64,000 bases of DNA from Deltaproteobacteria bacterium (GTDB lineage Bacteria > Desulfobacterota > Syntrophobacteria > Syntrophobacterales > Thermodesulforhabdaceae), in assembly GCA_019309115.1 (NCBI GenBank), contig JAFDGW010000015.1, positions 1 through 64,000 of the forward strand, read 5' to 3'. A model generated the notes under the pieces. It saw only the letters and a list, made by a program, of their open reading frames with translations, had not been told where the DNA came from and did no database searches. Positions 1 through 9,277 of this stretch are shown one piece after another (the stretch's first letter is position 1; every line of letters begins with the position of its first letter). Made by a program: the position numbers and the translations under genes.

Positions 1-114
1 AATATGGAAGTTGAGCTGATTACGCCTGTGGCATTGGAGAAGGAACTTCGGTTTGCGATACGTGAAGGTGGTCGCACCGTAGGAGCAGGCGTTATTACCG
101 AAATTATTGAGTAA
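1..114 (+). CDS. tuf: Elongation factor Tu, C-terminal end (partial)
   Basis: Only the last 37 codons are in the window, open from base 1 to a TAA at 112-114. The residues match the end of EF-Tu domain 3, including the EGGRTVGAG motif that precedes the C-terminal ITEI(I/L)E. EF-Tu delivers aminoacyl-tRNA to the ribosome as a GTP complex. Its position 30 bp before rpsJ matches the str-S10 junction seen in many bacteria, so this is probably the last gene of the str group rather than an isolated second tuf copy. A second tuf elsewhere cannot be excluded. Confidence 0.95.
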   Translation, partial: NMEVELITPVALEKELRFAIREGGRTVGAGVITEIIE

Positions 115-144
115 GTGGGCTTCTTTGGAGGCGAAGGATAGGCC

Positions 145-456
145 ATGGATACGGGTGAAAGAATACGCATCCGGTTAAAAGCATATGATCACAGGTTGCT
201 GGATCAGGCAGCACGAGAGATAGTCGAAACAGCTCATAAGACAGGTGCCAGAGTAGCGGGACCTATACCGTTACCGACGAAGATTCATCGTTACACGGTA
301 TTGCGATCACCTCATGTTAATAAAAAATCTCGGGAGCAGTTCGAAATACGGGTGCATAAACGACTTATAGACATACTTGAGCCCACGCAGCAGACTATAG
401 ATTCGTTGATGAAGCTGGACCTTTCTGCTGGCATTGATGTGGAGATAAAGTCTTAA
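145..456 (+). CDS. rpsJ: 30S ribosomal protein S10 (NusE)
   Basis: 103 residues, the usual S10 length. It carries the S10 signature around residues 30-45 ([14 protein letters not shown]). S10 sits in the 30S head and, as NusE, pairs with NusB in antitermination. The ATG follows a GGAGGCGAAGG ribosome-binding site. It is the first S10-operon gene and follows tuf by 30 bp; no promoter is evident between them, so co-transcription with the str genes is likely. Confidence 0.97.
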   Translation: MDTGERIRIRLKAYDHRLLDQAAREIVETAHKTGARVAGPIPLPTKIHRYTVLRSPHVNKKSREQFEIRVHKRLIDILEPTQQTIDSLMKLDLSAGIDVEIKS

Positions 457-475
457 AAAAAGAGAGCACGGAGCC

Positions 476-1126
476 ATGATTAGCGGACTGATTGGACGTA
501 AGCTGGGAATGACGCAAATATTCGCTGAAGATGGAACAGTTGTTCCCGTAACAGTTTTAGAAGTTGGACCGTGTGTTGTCACACAGGTAAAAACCCTAGA
601 GCGTGACGGATATCAGGCCGTTCAGCTGGGTTTTGGAGAGAAGAAGGCGAAAAATGTGACGCGTCCTTTGCAGGGACATATGCGCGAAGCTGTTGAAAAG
701 AGCGGTCGGGATAGATTTTTTGCCGTTTTGCGGGAATTTCGAGTTCCGGACGTTAGCAATTTCGAAGTGGGGCAGGAGATCAGGGCGGAAGAGGTATTTC
801 AAATTGGTCAGCGTGTTGATGTCGTGGGCAGGACAAAGGGTAGAGGGTTTTCCGGCACGATAAAACGATGGGGTTTTAGCAGAGGCCCAATGACCCACGG
901 TTGCAAGAACATTCGTGAGCCGGGATCTACCGGGTGTGCCACTTTTCCGGGTCGAGTCATTAAGGGCAAAAAGATGGCCGGTCATTACGGTAATGAGCGC
1001 ATTACCGTACTGAATTTAAAGGTTGTGGATATTCGGCCGGAAGACAATGTAGTTTTAGTGAAGGGTGCGGTTCCCGGGGCTCGTAATGGGATTATTCTCA
1101 TTCGCAAGACTAATAGAGTCAAATAG
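476..1126 (+). CDS. rplC: 50S ribosomal protein L3
   Basis: 216 residues, near the usual 205-215. The L3 signature ([18 protein letters not shown]) lies around residues 127-144, the loop that reaches towards the peptidyl transferase centre. L3 binds early to 23S rRNA and helps start 50S assembly. It is 19 bp downstream of rpsJ, with a GGAG ribosome-binding site a few bases before the ATG. Nothing unusual. Confidence 0.97.
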   Translation: MISGLIGRKLGMTQIFAEDGTVVPVTVLEVGPCVVTQVKTLERDGYQAVQLGFGEKKAKNVTRPLQGHMREAVEKSGRDRFFAVLREFRVPDVSNFEVGQEIRAEEVFQIGQRVDVVGRTKGRGFSGTIKRWGFSRGPMTHGCKNIREPGSTGCATFPGRVIKGKKMAGHYGNERITVLNLKVVDIRPEDNVVLVKGAVPGARNGIILIRKTNRVK

Positions 1127-1149
1127 AAGAGAAATATCGAGGTTTAATT

Positions 1150-1773
1150 ATGCCGACTGTGGATGTTTATAACACATTGGGAGAAGTGGTAGGCCAGGTT
1201 AATTTGAGAGATGATATATTCAACGTGCCCTTAAAGATTCATGTTTTGCATCAAGTGGTGCTTTATCAGTTGGCGAAACGTCGCGCCGGAACAGCCAAGA
1301 CAAAAACGCGGGCTGAAGTGTCTGGTGGAGGTAGGAAACCCTGGAGGCAAAAGGGGACCGGTAGGGCCAGGGCTGGTTCAATCCGATCTCCACTGTGGCG
1401 CGGTGGAGGCATAGTACACGGTCCAAGGCCGAGATCGTATGAGATGAAGGTTCCTAAGAAGGTAAGGCGTTTGGCGTTGAGGATGGCGCTTTCTCAGAAG
1501 TTGAGAGATTCTGAACTGACCGTGCTGGATGAATTAAAACTTGACCGGATAAAGACGCGGGACTTCGTGGGCATTTTGAGAAGATTTCAATGGGATAAGC
1601 CGCTCGTTGTAATACCGGAAAAAGATGAAGTGCTGGAAAAGTCGGCACGAAATGTTCCAAGAGTTAAGGTGCTCAGAAGTGAAGGACTTAATGTTTATGA
1701 TATTTTGAACTATCACCACCTGGTTCTTACCCGGGGATCAATTCAAAAAATAGAGGAGTTCCTGGGAAGATGA
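1150..1773 (+). CDS. rplD: 50S ribosomal protein L4
   Basis: 207 residues. The conserved L4 tunnel-loop region is visible at about residues 45-80 ([21 protein letters not shown] is split by the loop and rich in Gly, Arg and Lys), followed by [15 protein letters not shown]4 lines the exit tunnel and in some bacteria represses the S10 operon. No leader is present in the window to judge whether that autoregulation occurs here. The 3' end overlaps the rplW start by 4 bp (ATGA), which suggests translational coupling. Confidence 0.97.
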   Translation: MPTVDVYNTLGEVVGQVNLRDDIFNVPLKIHVLHQVVLYQLAKRRAGTAKTKTRAEVSGGGRKPWRQKGTGRARAGSIRSPLWRGGGIVHGPRPRSYEMKVPKKVRRLALRMALSQKLRDSELTVLDELKLDRIKTRDFVGILRRFQWDKPLVVIPEKDEVLEKSARNVPRVKVLRSEGLNVYDILNYHHLVLTRGSIQKIEEFLGR

Positions 1774-2069
1774 GCGATATACTGAAGGCATACGAGATAA
1801 TTAAAAGACCGATCCTTACTGAGAAAAGCTTGGAACAGAAAGAAAAATATAACAAGCTTCATTTTGAAGTGGATCGCAGAGCCAATAAGATTGAAATTAA
1901 AAAGGCTGTTGAACAGATATTCAAGGTCAACGTCATCAGCGTCCGCACCATAAATATGAAGGGTAAAAGAAAAAGGATCGGTCGTTACTGGACTAAAAGA
2001 CCCGACTGGAAAAAAGCGATTGTTACCATAAAACCCGGACAGCGTGTGGAATTCTTCGAAGGAGTGTAA
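1770..2069 (+). CDS. rplW: 50S ribosomal protein L23
   Basis: 99 residues. It starts with the typical [15 protein letters not shown] segment and has the basic loop [20 protein letters not shown]23 sits at the tunnel exit and is the docking site for trigger factor and the signal recognition particle. It begins inside the rplD stop region (4-bp overlap) and ends 6 bp before rplB. Length and sequence are ordinary. Confidence 0.97.
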   Translation: MSDILKAYEIIKRPILTEKSLEQKEKYNKLHFEVDRRANKIEIKKAVEQIFKVNVISVRTINMKGKRKRIGRYWTKRPDWKKAIVTIKPGQRVEFFEGV

Positions 2070-2075
2070 CGGCTT

Positions 2076-2900
2076 ATGGGCATTAAAAAGGTAAAACCGA
2101 CATCTCCGGGACGACGGTTCCAGACCTACCTGACCTTTGAAGAAATTACGAAAAAGGAACCGGAAAAGAGCCTACTGAGGCCGCTAAAGAAGACAGGCGG
2201 TAGAAATAACTACGGCCGGATTACAGCGTGGCATCGAGGTGGTGGTCATAAGAGGCTTTATCGCATAATTGACTTTCGCAGGGACAAAGAGAACATACCC
2301 GCTAAGGTGGCCGGTATAGAATATGATCCCAATCGTTCGGCCAATATTGCATTATTGCATTATGCTGACGGGGAAAAACGGTACATAATAGCACCCGTGG
2401 GGTTAAAACCGGGGGATACGGTAATTACCAGCGATCAGGCCGATATAAAACCGGGTAACTGTCTGCGCTTGAAGGCTATTCCTGTTGGAACAGTTGTTCA
2501 TAATGTTGAATTGCAGCCGGGTAAAGGTGGACAACTGGCTCGAGCGGCCGGAACATCGGTGCAGCTTATGGCAAAGGAAGGTAAGTATGCCATTTTGAGG
2601 CTTCCTTCGGGAGAGATGCGCATGGTTCTTGCCGAGTGCAAAGCTACCATAGGTCAGGTTGGTAATATAGATCACATCAACGTCTCCATTGGGAAAGCGG
2701 GCAGGAACAGGTGGCGCGGCCGCCGTCCTCATGTGCGCGGTGTTGCAATGAACCCTGTTGATCATCCCATGGGTGGTGGTGAAGGAAGGAGTTCGGGCGG
2801 TCGTCATCCCTGTACCCCTTGGGGTGTGCCTACCAAGGGATACAGAACCCGAAAGCCCAATAAACCCAGTGATAAGTTTATAATTCGTAGAAGGAAGTAA
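2076..2900 (+). CDS. rplB: 50S ribosomal protein L2
   Basis: 274 residues, full length. The highly conserved C-terminal motif around residues 224-240 ([18 protein letters not shown]) includes the His that lies close to the peptidyl transferase centre. L2 is required for 30S-50S association. The N-terminal part has [18 protein letters not shown], the RNA-binding segment. The gene lies tightly between rplW and rpsS. Confidence 0.98.
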   Translation: MGIKKVKPTSPGRRFQTYLTFEEITKKEPEKSLLRPLKKTGGRNNYGRITAWHRGGGHKRLYRIIDFRRDKENIPAKVAGIEYDPNRSANIALLHYADGEKRYIIAPVGLKPGDTVITSDQADIKPGNCLRLKAIPVGTVVHNVELQPGKGGQLARAAGTSVQLMAKEGKYAILRLPSGEMRMVLAECKATIGQVGNIDHINVSIGKAGRNRWRGRRPHVRGVAMNPVDHPMGGGEGRSSGGRHPCTPWGVPTKGYRTRKPNKPSDKFIIRRRK

Positions 2901-2921
2901 TTTGGTGCCAAGGAGGGAACT

Positions 2922-3209
2922 GTGCCGCGTTCGTTGAAGAAGGGACCTTTTGTTGATGATCACCTTATGAAAAAGGTGTTAAAGGCAAAACAGACGGGAG
3001 ATCGTAAGGTCATTAAAACCTGGTCCCGTAGATCAACCATTGTTCCAGAGTTTGTAGGGCTGACGATAGCTGTTCATAATGGGCGAAAGTTTATACCCGT
3101 TTACATAACGGAGAACATGATAGGACATAAGCTGGGTGAATTTGCACCGACGAGAACGTTTTATGGTCATGCTGGGGATAAGAAATCTAAGGTCAAAGGG
3201 AAGAAATAA
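2922..3209 (+). CDS. rpsS: 30S ribosomal protein S19
   Basis: 95 residues, starting [11 protein letters not shown], the classical S19 N-terminus. The start is a GTG at 2922, supported by an AGGAGG 5 bp upstream and by the exact family N-terminus. S19 sits in the 30S head next to S13 and contacts the A-site finger. Its TAA overlaps the rplV ATG (TAATG), so the two are probably translationally coupled. Confidence 0.97.
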   Translation: MPRSLKKGPFVDDHLMKKVLKAKQTGDRKVIKTWSRRSTIVPEFVGLTIAVHNGRKFIPVYITENMIGHKLGEFAPTRTFYGHAGDKKSKVKGKK

Positions 3210-3544
3210 TGGAAGCTAGAGCTGTAACGAAATATGTGCGGATATCTCCCAGGAAAGCTCGGCTAGTGGCCGATCTCATAAGAGGCAAGAGTGTGGATGA
3301 GGCTTATCGTATTCTGAGGTTTACCAGAAAGCGTAAGGCGGCGCGGTTCATTTATAAAACGCTGGCATCGGCGGTTGCCAATGCAGAAAACACGAAGATG
3401 ATGGATGTGGATACACTTTTTGTGAAGGAAATTTACGTTAACGAGGGACCTCGCCTGCGGCGCTGGAGAGCAAGGGCTATGGGCCGGGTTAGGCCGATTG
3501 TAAGAAGGACGAGTCATATTACGGTGGTGGTAGCCGAGGAATAA
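3209..3544 (+). CDS. rplV: 50S ribosomal protein L22
   Basis: 111 residues. The family pattern is clear: VRISPRKARLVADLIRGKSV near the N-terminus and the hairpin RLRRWRARAMGRV(R)PIVRRTSHI near the C-terminus, the loop that lines the exit tunnel and is mutated in macrolide resistance. The start overlaps the rpsS stop by one base. Confidence 0.97.
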   Translation: MEARAVTKYVRISPRKARLVADLIRGKSVDEAYRILRFTRKRKAARFIYKTLASAVANAENTKMMDVDTLFVKEIYVNEGPRLRRWRARAMGRVRPIVRRTSHITVVVAEE

Positions 3545-3561
3545 TGAGGGAGGTGTGAGGC

Positions 3562-4188
3562 TTGGGTCAAAAAGTTCATCCAAAGGGGTTTCGGCTCGGC
3601 ATCATTAAGACGTGGGACTCTAAGTGGTTCTCGGAAAAAGATTATGCAAAGCTGGCCACTGAAGACAAGCGAATCCGGGAACTCATAAAAAATCGGCTCT
3701 ATCACGCGGGGATATCCCGTATTGAAATAGAGCGAGCTGGGAACAAGGTTAAGGTAATCATCCATACGGCCAGACCCGGCATAGTGATCGGTAAGAAGGG
3801 TATTGAGATTGAAGCCTTGAGGGCCGATCTGGAAAAGAAGTTTCCGCGGGAATTTGTTATTGACATAAAGGAAGTTCGTCGTCCTGAACTCGACGCTACC
3901 TTGGTTGCGGAAAATATAGCCTTGCAGTTGGTACGCCGTGTGGCTTTCAGGCGTGCGATGAAAAGGGCGGTTTCTGCGGCTCTTAAGGCGGGTGCTAAGG
4001 GAATTAAGGTGGCCTGTGCAGGGAGGTTAGGTGGGGCGGAGATGGCTCGCCGTGAGTGGTACAGGGAAGGACGAGTGCCCTTACACACAATACGAGCGGA
4101 CATTGATTACGGTACGGCAGTGGCAAAGACTACTTATGGTGTCATAGGTGTAAAAGTCTGGATATTCAAGGGCGAAGTTCTGAGTTAA
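3562..4188 (+). CDS. rpsC: 30S ribosomal protein S3
   Basis: 208 residues, near the usual 210-230. It has the N-terminal [13 protein letters not shown], a type-2 KH domain with GIVIGKKG at about residues 72-79, and the C-terminal domain with [11 protein letters not shown]. The start is a TTG at 3562 behind a GAGGGAGGTG ribosome-binding site; the residue after the start (Gly-Gln-Lys-Val-His-Pro) is the exact family N-terminus, so the TTG is trusted. S3 lines the mRNA entry channel. Confidence 0.97.
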   Translation: MGQKVHPKGFRLGIIKTWDSKWFSEKDYAKLATEDKRIRELIKNRLYHAGISRIEIERAGNKVKVIIHTARPGIVIGKKGIEIEALRADLEKKFPREFVIDIKEVRRPELDATLVAENIALQLVRRVAFRRAMKRAVSAALKAGAKGIKVACAGRLGGAEMARREWYREGRVPLHTIRADIDYGTAVAKTTYGVIGVKVWIFKGEVLS

Positions 4189-4227
4189 AAATCTTTATGT
4201 CCTTTTCGAAAGTGAGGGAAGAAAGCC

Positions 4228-4644
4228 ATGCTTGCACCTAAAAGGGTAAAGTATCGCAAGAGACAAAAAGGGCGGATGAAGGGCACCGCTTATCGGGGGA
4301 ATAAGGTTAGTTTTGGTGATTACGGCTTAAAGGCGTTGGAGTGTGGTTGGCTTACGGCAAAGCAAATAGAAGCTGCGCGAATTGCCATTACCCGTCATAT
4401 AAAAAGAGGTGGTAAGGTTTGGATTAGGGTTTTTCCTGATAAGCCGATTACCAAAAAACCAGCTGAGACTCGAATGGGGAAGGGAAAAGGATCCCCTGAA
4501 GGTTGGGTAGCTGTGATTAAGCCAGGAAGGATTCTCTACGAGATTCAGGGTGTGTCCGAGGAAGTTGCGAGAGAGGCTTTTCGATTGGCATCTCATAAGT
4601 TACCTATAGCCACCAGATTCGTTACGAGGCAGGATGTGCTATGA
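4228..4644 (+). CDS. rplP: 50S ribosomal protein L16
   Basis: 138 residues. It opens [19 protein letters not shown] and has the conserved [22 protein letters not shown] segment, which contacts the A-site tRNA. The gene overlaps rpmC by 4 bp (ATGA). The C-terminal [12 protein letters not shown] is also typical. No anomaly. Confidence 0.97.
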   Translation: MLAPKRVKYRKRQKGRMKGTAYRGNKVSFGDYGLKALECGWLTAKQIEAARIAITRHIKRGGKVWIRVFPDKPITKKPAETRMGKGKGSPEGWVAVIKPGRILYEIQGVSEEVAREAFRLASHKLPIATRFVTRQDVL

Positions 4645-4850
4645 AAGCAAGTGAGTTAAGGCAATTGACTGAGCAGGAGTTACACGAGAAATTAAGGGAG
4701 CTTCGAGAAAGTTTGTTTAACCTGAAGATACAACACTCGGCCGGGCAGCTTCAAAATACAGCTCAGTTGAAGAAAACGAAGAAAGATATTGCCCGGGTGT
4801 TAACGGTGCTTCGTGAGAAACAACGTGAGTCGGAGCAGGTGAGGGGATAG
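4641..4850 (+). CDS. rpmC: 50S ribosomal protein L29
   Basis: 69 residues, an all-helical small protein. It starts [14 protein letters not shown] and has the [28 protein letters not shown] core that identifies L29. It lies near the tunnel exit beside L23. The ATG overlaps the rplP stop by 4 bp and rpsQ follows 6 bp downstream. Confidence 0.96.
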   Translation: MKASELRQLTEQELHEKLRELRESLFNLKIQHSAGQLQNTAQLKKTKKDIARVLTVLREKQRESEQVRG

Positions 4851-4856
4851 TAAGGT

Positions 4857-5138
4857 ATGGATAAGAAGGTAAGCCACAGGAAAAGTCGGGTTGGCGTTGT
4901 GGTTAGCGATAAAATGGATAAGACAGTTACGGTTCTGGTGGAGAGGCTTGTTCTGCATCCCAAATACAGGAAATATGTGCGTCGACGCAAAAAATTCAAG
5001 GCTCATGATGAGAAGAACCTGTGTCGGACTGGCGATAAGGTCCTCATTGAAGAGACTCGTCCTTTGAGTAAAACCAAGCGGTGGCGTGTTGTGAGGATTT
5101 TACAGCGCCTGTCAACAGGCACTGATGATAGTGCATAG
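4857..5138 (+). CDS. rpsQ: 30S ribosomal protein S17
   Basis: 93 residues, OB-fold. The family pattern [18 protein letters not shown] near the N-terminus and [18 protein letters not shown] near the C-terminus is present. S17 is a primary 16S rRNA binder in the 30S body. The few extra residues at the C-terminus ([10 protein letters not shown]) are not conserved in the family as I know it and are probably inconsequential. Confidence 0.96.
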   Translation: MDKKVSHRKSRVGVVVSDKMDKTVTVLVERLVLHPKYRKYVRRRKKFKAHDEKNLCRTGDKVLIEETRPLSKTKRWRVVRILQRLSTGTDDSA

Positions 5139-5154
5139 TGTGGGGGTGTGAGCG

Positions 5155-5523
5155 ATGATCCAGCAAGAAACGCAGCTGAATGCCGCTGATAATTCTGGAG
5201 CGAAGCGTCTGTATTGTATTCGAGTTCTTGGCGGGAGTAAGCGCAGGTATGCAACGGTTGGGGATGTTATCGTAGTATCGGTAAAAGAAGCATTGCCTAA
5301 TTCAAAGGTTAAAAAGGGAGATGTGGTTCGAGCCGTTGTGGTGAGGACGAAGAAAGAGGTCAGACGACCGGACGGGTCGTACATCAAGTTTGACGATAAC
5401 TCTGCTGTGCTGATTAACAGTGCCGGTGAGCCTATCGGAACTCGAATTTTTGGACCCGTCGCTAGGGAGCTGCGGGCGAAGAATTTTATGAAGATCGTTT
5501 CCTTGGCTCCCGAGGTCCTGTAG
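5155..5523 (+). CDS. rplN: 50S ribosomal protein L14
   Basis: 122 residues, the standard length. It starts [19 protein letters not shown] and has the conserved [10 protein letters not shown] and [13 protein letters not shown] segments. L14 forms an intersubunit bridge with 16S rRNA and binds the silencing factor RsfS. It is first of the spc-type block L14-L24-L5-S14-S8-L6-L18-S5-L30-L15-SecY. Confidence 0.98.
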   Translation: MIQQETQLNAADNSGAKRLYCIRVLGGSKRRYATVGDVIVVSVKEALPNSKVKKGDVVRAVVVRTKKEVRRPDGSYIKFDDNSAVLINSAGEPIGTRIFGPVARELRAKNFMKIVSLAPEVL

Positions 5524-5539
5524 CAGGGGGAAGTGGAAA

Positions 5540-5899
5540 ATGGCCAGAAAAAAAGCGGCCTCTGTGCCGAAGTATGAAAAAAAGTTCAAGATAAAAAAGG
5601 ACGATATTGTTATGGTCATTGCCGGTAAGGAAAAGGGTAAAACCGGCAAGGTGTTGAGGGTTATTCGTAAAAAGGACAGGGTACTGGTAGAAAGGCTAAA
5701 TATGGTGAAACGTCACCTGCGCCCGGGTCCTCATTCTCAGGAAGGTGGTATTCTCGAGAGAGAAGCACCAATACATATTTCAAATGTGATGCTTGTTTGC
5801 CCCAAGTGTAGCAAACCAACGAGGGTGGGCTATAAGATCCTCGATGACGGTACGAAGCACAGGTATTGTAAAAAGTGCTCTGAGGTCATCGACGGATGA
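5540..5899 (+). CDS. rplX: 50S ribosomal protein L24 with C-terminal zinc ribbon
   Basis: 119 residues. The KOW motif is at about residues 19-45 ([20 protein letters not shown]). The C-terminal part has CPKC and, about 22 residues later, CKKC, so it is a four-Cys zinc ribbon as seen in many L24 proteins of thermophilic or anaerobic lineages. L24 is one of the two proteins that start 50S assembly. Its 3' end overlaps rplE by 4 bp (ATGA). Confidence 0.96.
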   Translation: MARKKAASVPKYEKKFKIKKDDIVMVIAGKEKGKTGKVLRVIRKKDRVLVERLNMVKRHLRPGPHSQEGGILEREAPIHISNVMLVCPKCSKPTRVGYKILDDGTKHRYCKKCSEVIDG

Positions 5900-6462
5900 C
5901 GTCCACCGAGCTGGAGGAGCTGATGTCGAGACTCAGGCAGGTTTATTTTGACGAAATTCGTCCGATGTTGATGGAAAGGTTTAGGTATAAGAGCCCCATG
6001 CAGGTTCCAAGACTGGAAAAGATTGTTCTTAATATGGGGCTAGGGGAAGCAATACAAAACCCCAAGATTCTGGAGACGGCTTCAGAAGATCTTGCACTTA
6101 TCAGTGGTCAGAGGCCCGTAATAACTCGTGCGCGCAAAAGTATAGCAGCCTTTAAACTTCGTAAAGGGATGCCCATCGGGTGTATGGTTACGCTAAGGCG
6201 AGGCAGGATGTATGATTTTATGTATAAGCTAATAAATGTTGCTCTGCCGCGGATTCGAGATTTTCGGGGGGTATCCCCTAGGTCGTTTGATGGTAGAGGT
6301 AATTATACGTTAGGCATCAGGGAACATATTATTTTTCCCGAGATTGATTATGACAAGGTGGACAAGATTAAAGGGCTAAATGTGACGATTGTTACTACTG
6401 CTGAAACCGACGAGGAAGCTCGAGCTTTGCTTGAAGGCTTCGGGATGCCGTTTAGAGCATAG
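5896..6462 (+). CDS. rplE: 50S ribosomal protein L5
   Basis: 188 residues. The body from [21 protein letters not shown] through [28 protein letters not shown] is typical L5, which binds 5S rRNA and contacts the P-site tRNA. There is a short extra stretch of about 8 residues before the usual N-terminus (MTSTELEE). An internal ATG at residue 9 could be the real start, but the upstream ATG overlaps the rplX stop and suits translational coupling. Confidence 0.97.
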   Translation: MTSTELEELMSRLRQVYFDEIRPMLMERFRYKSPMQVPRLEKIVLNMGLGEAIQNPKILETASEDLALISGQRPVITRARKSIAAFKLRKGMPIGCMVTLRRGRMYDFMYKLINVALPRIRDFRGVSPRSFDGRGNYTLGIREHIIFPEIDYDKVDKIKGLNVTIVTTAETDEEARALLEGFGMPFRA

Positions 6463-6484
6463 GATAGAAGAGGAGGGATAGGCA

Positions 6485-6670
6485 TTGGCACGTAAGGCTT
6501 TGATGGTTAAGGCTCAGAGAAAGCCTAAGTTTAAGGTCAGGGCGTACAATAGATGTCCTCTTTGTGGTCGTGCAAGGGCTTTTTTGCGAAAGTTTGGCAT
6601 GTGCAGGATTTGTTTCCGTACGATGGCTTTGAACGGCGAGTTGCCCGGAGTCAGGAAAGCAAGCTGGTGA
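6485..6670 (+). CDS. rpsN: 30S ribosomal protein S14, zinc-binding type
   Basis: 61 residues, the length of the C+ (zinc) form of S14. The four ligands are in CPLC and CRIC around residues 24-43. The start is a TTG at 6485 after GAGGAGGG; the sequence then reads [15 protein letters not shown], as expected for S14Z. S14 sits in the 30S head. The zinc form here suggests the cell does not carry the paralogous zinc-free version in this operon. Confidence 0.96.
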   Translation: MARKALMVKAQRKPKFKVRAYNRCPLCGRARAFLRKFGMCRICFRTMALNGELPGVRKASW

Positions 6671-6694
6671 GAAAAAAGCAAGGAGTTTGGCCGC

Positions 6695-7093
6695 ATGGTA
6701 ATGACTGATCCGATAGCCGATTTTCTGGTGCGGATAGCCAACGCCCAGATGGCAAGACATGACAAGGTAGATATACCTGCATCTAAGATGAAGTTGAGTA
6801 TTACGAGGATTCTGAAAGAAGAGGGCTATATAAAACATTATAAGTATATCAAGGATAATAAGCAGGGGATTATAAGGATTCATTTAAAGTACGATGAGAA
6901 TAGGCGTGCCGCCATTATGGGGCTTAAGCGTATTAGCAAACCAGGCCGTCGAGTGTATGTGGGATGTGATGAAATTCCACGTGTCCTGAACGGCCTCGGA
7001 ATTGCGATTCTTTCTACTTCGCAAGGTATATTAACTGACAAGGAAGCCAGAAAAAGGAGAGTTGGCGGCGAACTCTTATGTGCTATCTGGTAG
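6695..7093 (+). CDS. rpsH: 30S ribosomal protein S8
   Basis: 132 residues. It has the N-terminal [15 protein letters not shown] and the C-terminal [22 protein letters not shown], both diagnostic. S8 nucleates the central domain of 16S rRNA and in enterobacteria represses the spc operon at the L5 gene. I see no obvious S8-site mimic here. The ATG at 6695 or the one two codons later (6701) may be used; an AAGGAG lies 10-16 bp upstream. Confidence 0.97.
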   Translation: MVMTDPIADFLVRIANAQMARHDKVDIPASKMKLSITRILKEEGYIKHYKYIKDNKQGIIRIHLKYDENRRAAIMGLKRISKPGRRVYVGCDEIPRVLNGLGIAILSTSQGILTDKEARKRRVGGELLCAIW

Positions 7094-7111
7094 AAGGAAA
7101 GGAGACGGGTT

Positions 7112-7651
7112 ATGTCCCGTGTGGGAAAGGTTCCGGTTAAGATTCCACCTAAGGTTAAGGTTAAGCTGGAAGGGCAGAGGCTCACGGTAGAAGGTCCCAA
7201 TGGGACGCTGAGTCGTGAGTTTCCGGCGGAAGTGGAAATTATTGTAGAAAATGATGAAATTCGGGTGACGCCCAGAGTTGGAACCCGGCAGGCTAGGGCG
7301 TATCATGGGCTGGTTAGAGCCCTGATAAACAACATGGTAACCGGGGTGCATACGGGGTTTACGAAGGAACTTCAAATTGTCGGTACGGGATATCGAGCTG
7401 AACTAAAAAAGGATGTGATATCTTTGTCCCTTGGTTATTCTCACCCTGTTGAATTTAAGCTTCCTCAGGGTGTCAAGGCCACAGTAGACAAGCAGACGGT
7501 AATTAAGCTTGAATCGGCCGATAAAGAAATACTTGGCTTGACTGCGGCAAGAATAAAAGCGCTTAGACCCGTAGAGCCATACAAGGGAAAAGGGATTCGT
7601 TACGTAGGTGAAGAAGTTAGAAGGAAGGTTGGAAAAGCTGGTGGTAAATAG
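7112..7651 (+). CDS. rplF: 50S ribosomal protein L6
   Basis: 179 residues. The N-terminus SRVGKVPVKIPPKVKV and the second-domain motif PVEPYKGKGIRYVGEEVRRKVGK are the classical L6 landmarks. L6 lies near the sarcin-ricin loop and the GTPase centre. An AGGAAAGGAG lies before the ATG. Ordinary length and composition. Confidence 0.97.
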   Translation: MSRVGKVPVKIPPKVKVKLEGQRLTVEGPNGTLSREFPAEVEIIVENDEIRVTPRVGTRQARAYHGLVRALINNMVTGVHTGFTKELQIVGTGYRAELKKDVISLSLGYSHPVEFKLPQGVKATVDKQTVIKLESADKEILGLTAARIKALRPVEPYKGKGIRYVGEEVRRKVGKAGGK

Positions 7652-7674
7652 TTGGTGTGGGGGAGTTTTTATAG

Positions 7675-8049
7675 ATGATAACATCTGTGATTAAGAAGCG
7701 GGAAGCCTGGCTTAGAAGAAAGAAACGTATTCGCAAGAAAATAAAAGGATCGGCAGAGAGACCTCGATTATGTGTTTTCAGGAGCAATAAACATACTTAC
7801 GCCCAGATAATTGATGACGACAGAGGATGTACCCTTGTAGCTGCTTCGACCCTGGATACCGAACTCAGAGAGGCTATAAGCGAGGTTTCCGGCAAAGTAG
7901 AAAAAGCTCGGAAGGTTGGGGAACTTATTGGCAAGAGAGCAAAAGATAAGGGTATTTCTAGGGTGGTTTTCGATCGTAACGGTTACATGTATCACGGCAG
8001 GGTTCGAGCCGTGGCAGAGGGCGCAAGGGAAGCAGGGCTGGAATTTTAG
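7675..8049 (+). CDS. rplR: 50S ribosomal protein L18
   Basis: 124 residues. The [20 protein letters not shown] segment and the C-terminal [28 protein letters not shown] identify L18, which carries 5S rRNA with L5 and L25. The ATG at 7675 follows GGGGGAG by about 9 bp. It is followed by rpsE after 15 bp. Confidence 0.97.
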   Translation: MITSVIKKREAWLRRKKRIRKKIKGSAERPRLCVFRSNKHTYAQIIDDDRGCTLVAASTLDTELREAISEVSGKVEKARKVGELIGKRAKDKGISRVVFDRNGYMYHGRVRAVAEGAREAGLEF

Positions 8050-8064
8050 AGAGGAGGCGAGGCT

Positions 8065-8574
8065 TTGACACGGCAGGCAGGTAGTGAAATACAGGATCTT
8101 CAGCTGATAGACCGTGTGGTTTATATCAACCGTGTTGCGAAAGTGGTCAAAGGTGGGAGGCGTTTTTCTTTTAGCGCACTTGTTGTTGTAGGTGACGGAA
8201 ATGGAAGAGTTGGGTTTGCGCTCGGAAAAGCCAAAGAGGTGCCGGAGGCTATTCGTAAGGGAATGGAAGCCGCGCAGAAAAATATGATTACGATACCCCT
8301 TATCAATGGCACAATTCCCCATGAGATAGAAGGCATATTTGGGGCGTCCAAGGTGGTAATGAGGCCGGCGTCATCTGGTACTGGGGTTATAGCAGGCGGC
8401 GTTGTTCGTGCGGTGATGGAAGCTGCAGGGGTTACCGACGTCCTTACAAAGTGCATAGGTTCGAGGAATCCTCATAATGTGCTCAAAGCTACAATGGAAG
8501 GGTTGAAAGCTTTGCGTAGTCCTGAAGAAGTTGCACGTATTCGCGGTAAGACGGTTGAGGAAATATTGCGTTAG
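8065..8574 (+). CDS. rpsE: 30S ribosomal protein S5
   Basis: 169 residues. The double-stranded RNA-binding part has [44 protein letters not shown], interrupted here only by ordinary substitutions, and the C-terminal half has [16 protein letters not shown]5 controls mRNA entry and fidelity. The start is a TTG at 8065 behind GAGGAGGCGAGG; there is no competing ATG or GTG before the conserved core. Confidence 0.97.
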   Translation: MTRQAGSEIQDLQLIDRVVYINRVAKVVKGGRRFSFSALVVVGDGNGRVGFALGKAKEVPEAIRKGMEAAQKNMITIPLINGTIPHEIEGIFGASKVVMRPASSGTGVIAGGVVRAVMEAAGVTDVLTKCIGSRNPHNVLKATMEGLKALRSPEEVARIRGKTVEEILR

Positions 8575-8592
8575 TTAGCAGGAGGACATGAT

Positions 8593-8793
8593 ATGGCCAG
8601 GCCTATTCGGGTGACATTGGTCAGGAGTCCCATAGGGCGTCCGAAGAAACACAGGCGGATATTACGAGCTCTGGGGTTGACCAAACTTAACAAAAGCAGG
8701 GTATTGTACGCCACTCCGACAATAGTGGGGGCAGTGAAGAAGGTGGTGCATCTGGTTGATGTTGAAGAAGTTAATGATATTGAAGGAAAGTGA
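8593..8793 (+). CDS. rpmD: 50S ribosomal protein L30
   Basis: 66 residues. It has the short L30 fold with VTLVRSPIGRPKKHRRILRALGL and RVLYATPTIVGAVKKVVHLV. An AGGAGG precedes the ATG by a few bases. It lies between rpsE and rplO, the normal position. Rather variable in family length; this one is typical. Confidence 0.95.
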   Translation: MARPIRVTLVRSPIGRPKKHRRILRALGLTKLNKSRVLYATPTIVGAVKKVVHLVDVEEVNDIEGK

Positions 8794-8809
8794 GAAAGGG
8801 GATGTAGAT

Positions 8810-9262
8810 ATGACGCCGTTGAGATTACATGATCTGGCACCAGCTCCTGGATCACGTAAGGTTCGCAAGAGGGTAGGTCGTGGGCCTGGTTCTGGATGGG
8901 GGAAGACGGCCGGCAAGGGACATAAAGGTCAAAAGGCAAGATCCGGAGCAAAAATACCACCGTGGTTTGAGGGAGGCCAAATGCCTCTTATCAGGCGGAT
9001 TCCCAAGCGGGGATTCAAAAATATCTTCCGTAAGGAATATGCGGTGGTTAACGTACGTGATTTGAACAGGTTTCCTGAGAATAGCGAAATTGGACCGGAG
9101 GAGTTAAAAAAGGTCGGACTGGTAAAGAAGGTTAAGCATGGGATAAAGCTCCTGGCAGAAGGTGAACTTCAGCATCCGGTGAAGATTAGGGTTCATAAAG
9201 CCAGCGAATCGGCCGTTAAGAAGGTTCAATCTGTAGGGGGTGAGGTGCTGATTATAGAATAG
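8810..9262 (+). CDS. rplO: 50S ribosomal protein L15
   Basis: 150 residues when started at the ATG at 8810, which follows GAAAGGGGATG and gives the family N-terminus (TPLRLHDLAPAPGSRK). An in-frame ATG at 8756 would add 18 residues but lies inside rpmD and has no support. The glycine-rich GRGPGSGWGKTAGKGHKGQKAR region and GFEGGQMPL-like segment (FEGGQMPLIRRIPKRGF) are typical of L15, a late 50S assembly protein. Confidence 0.96.
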   Translation: MTPLRLHDLAPAPGSRKVRKRVGRGPGSGWGKTAGKGHKGQKARSGAKIPPWFEGGQMPLIRRIPKRGFKNIFRKEYAVVNVRDLNRFPENSEIGPEELKKVGLVKKVKHGIKLLAEGELQHPVKIRVHKASESAVKKVQSVGGEVLIIE

Positions 9263-9277
9263 CAGAGAGGCAGGTGA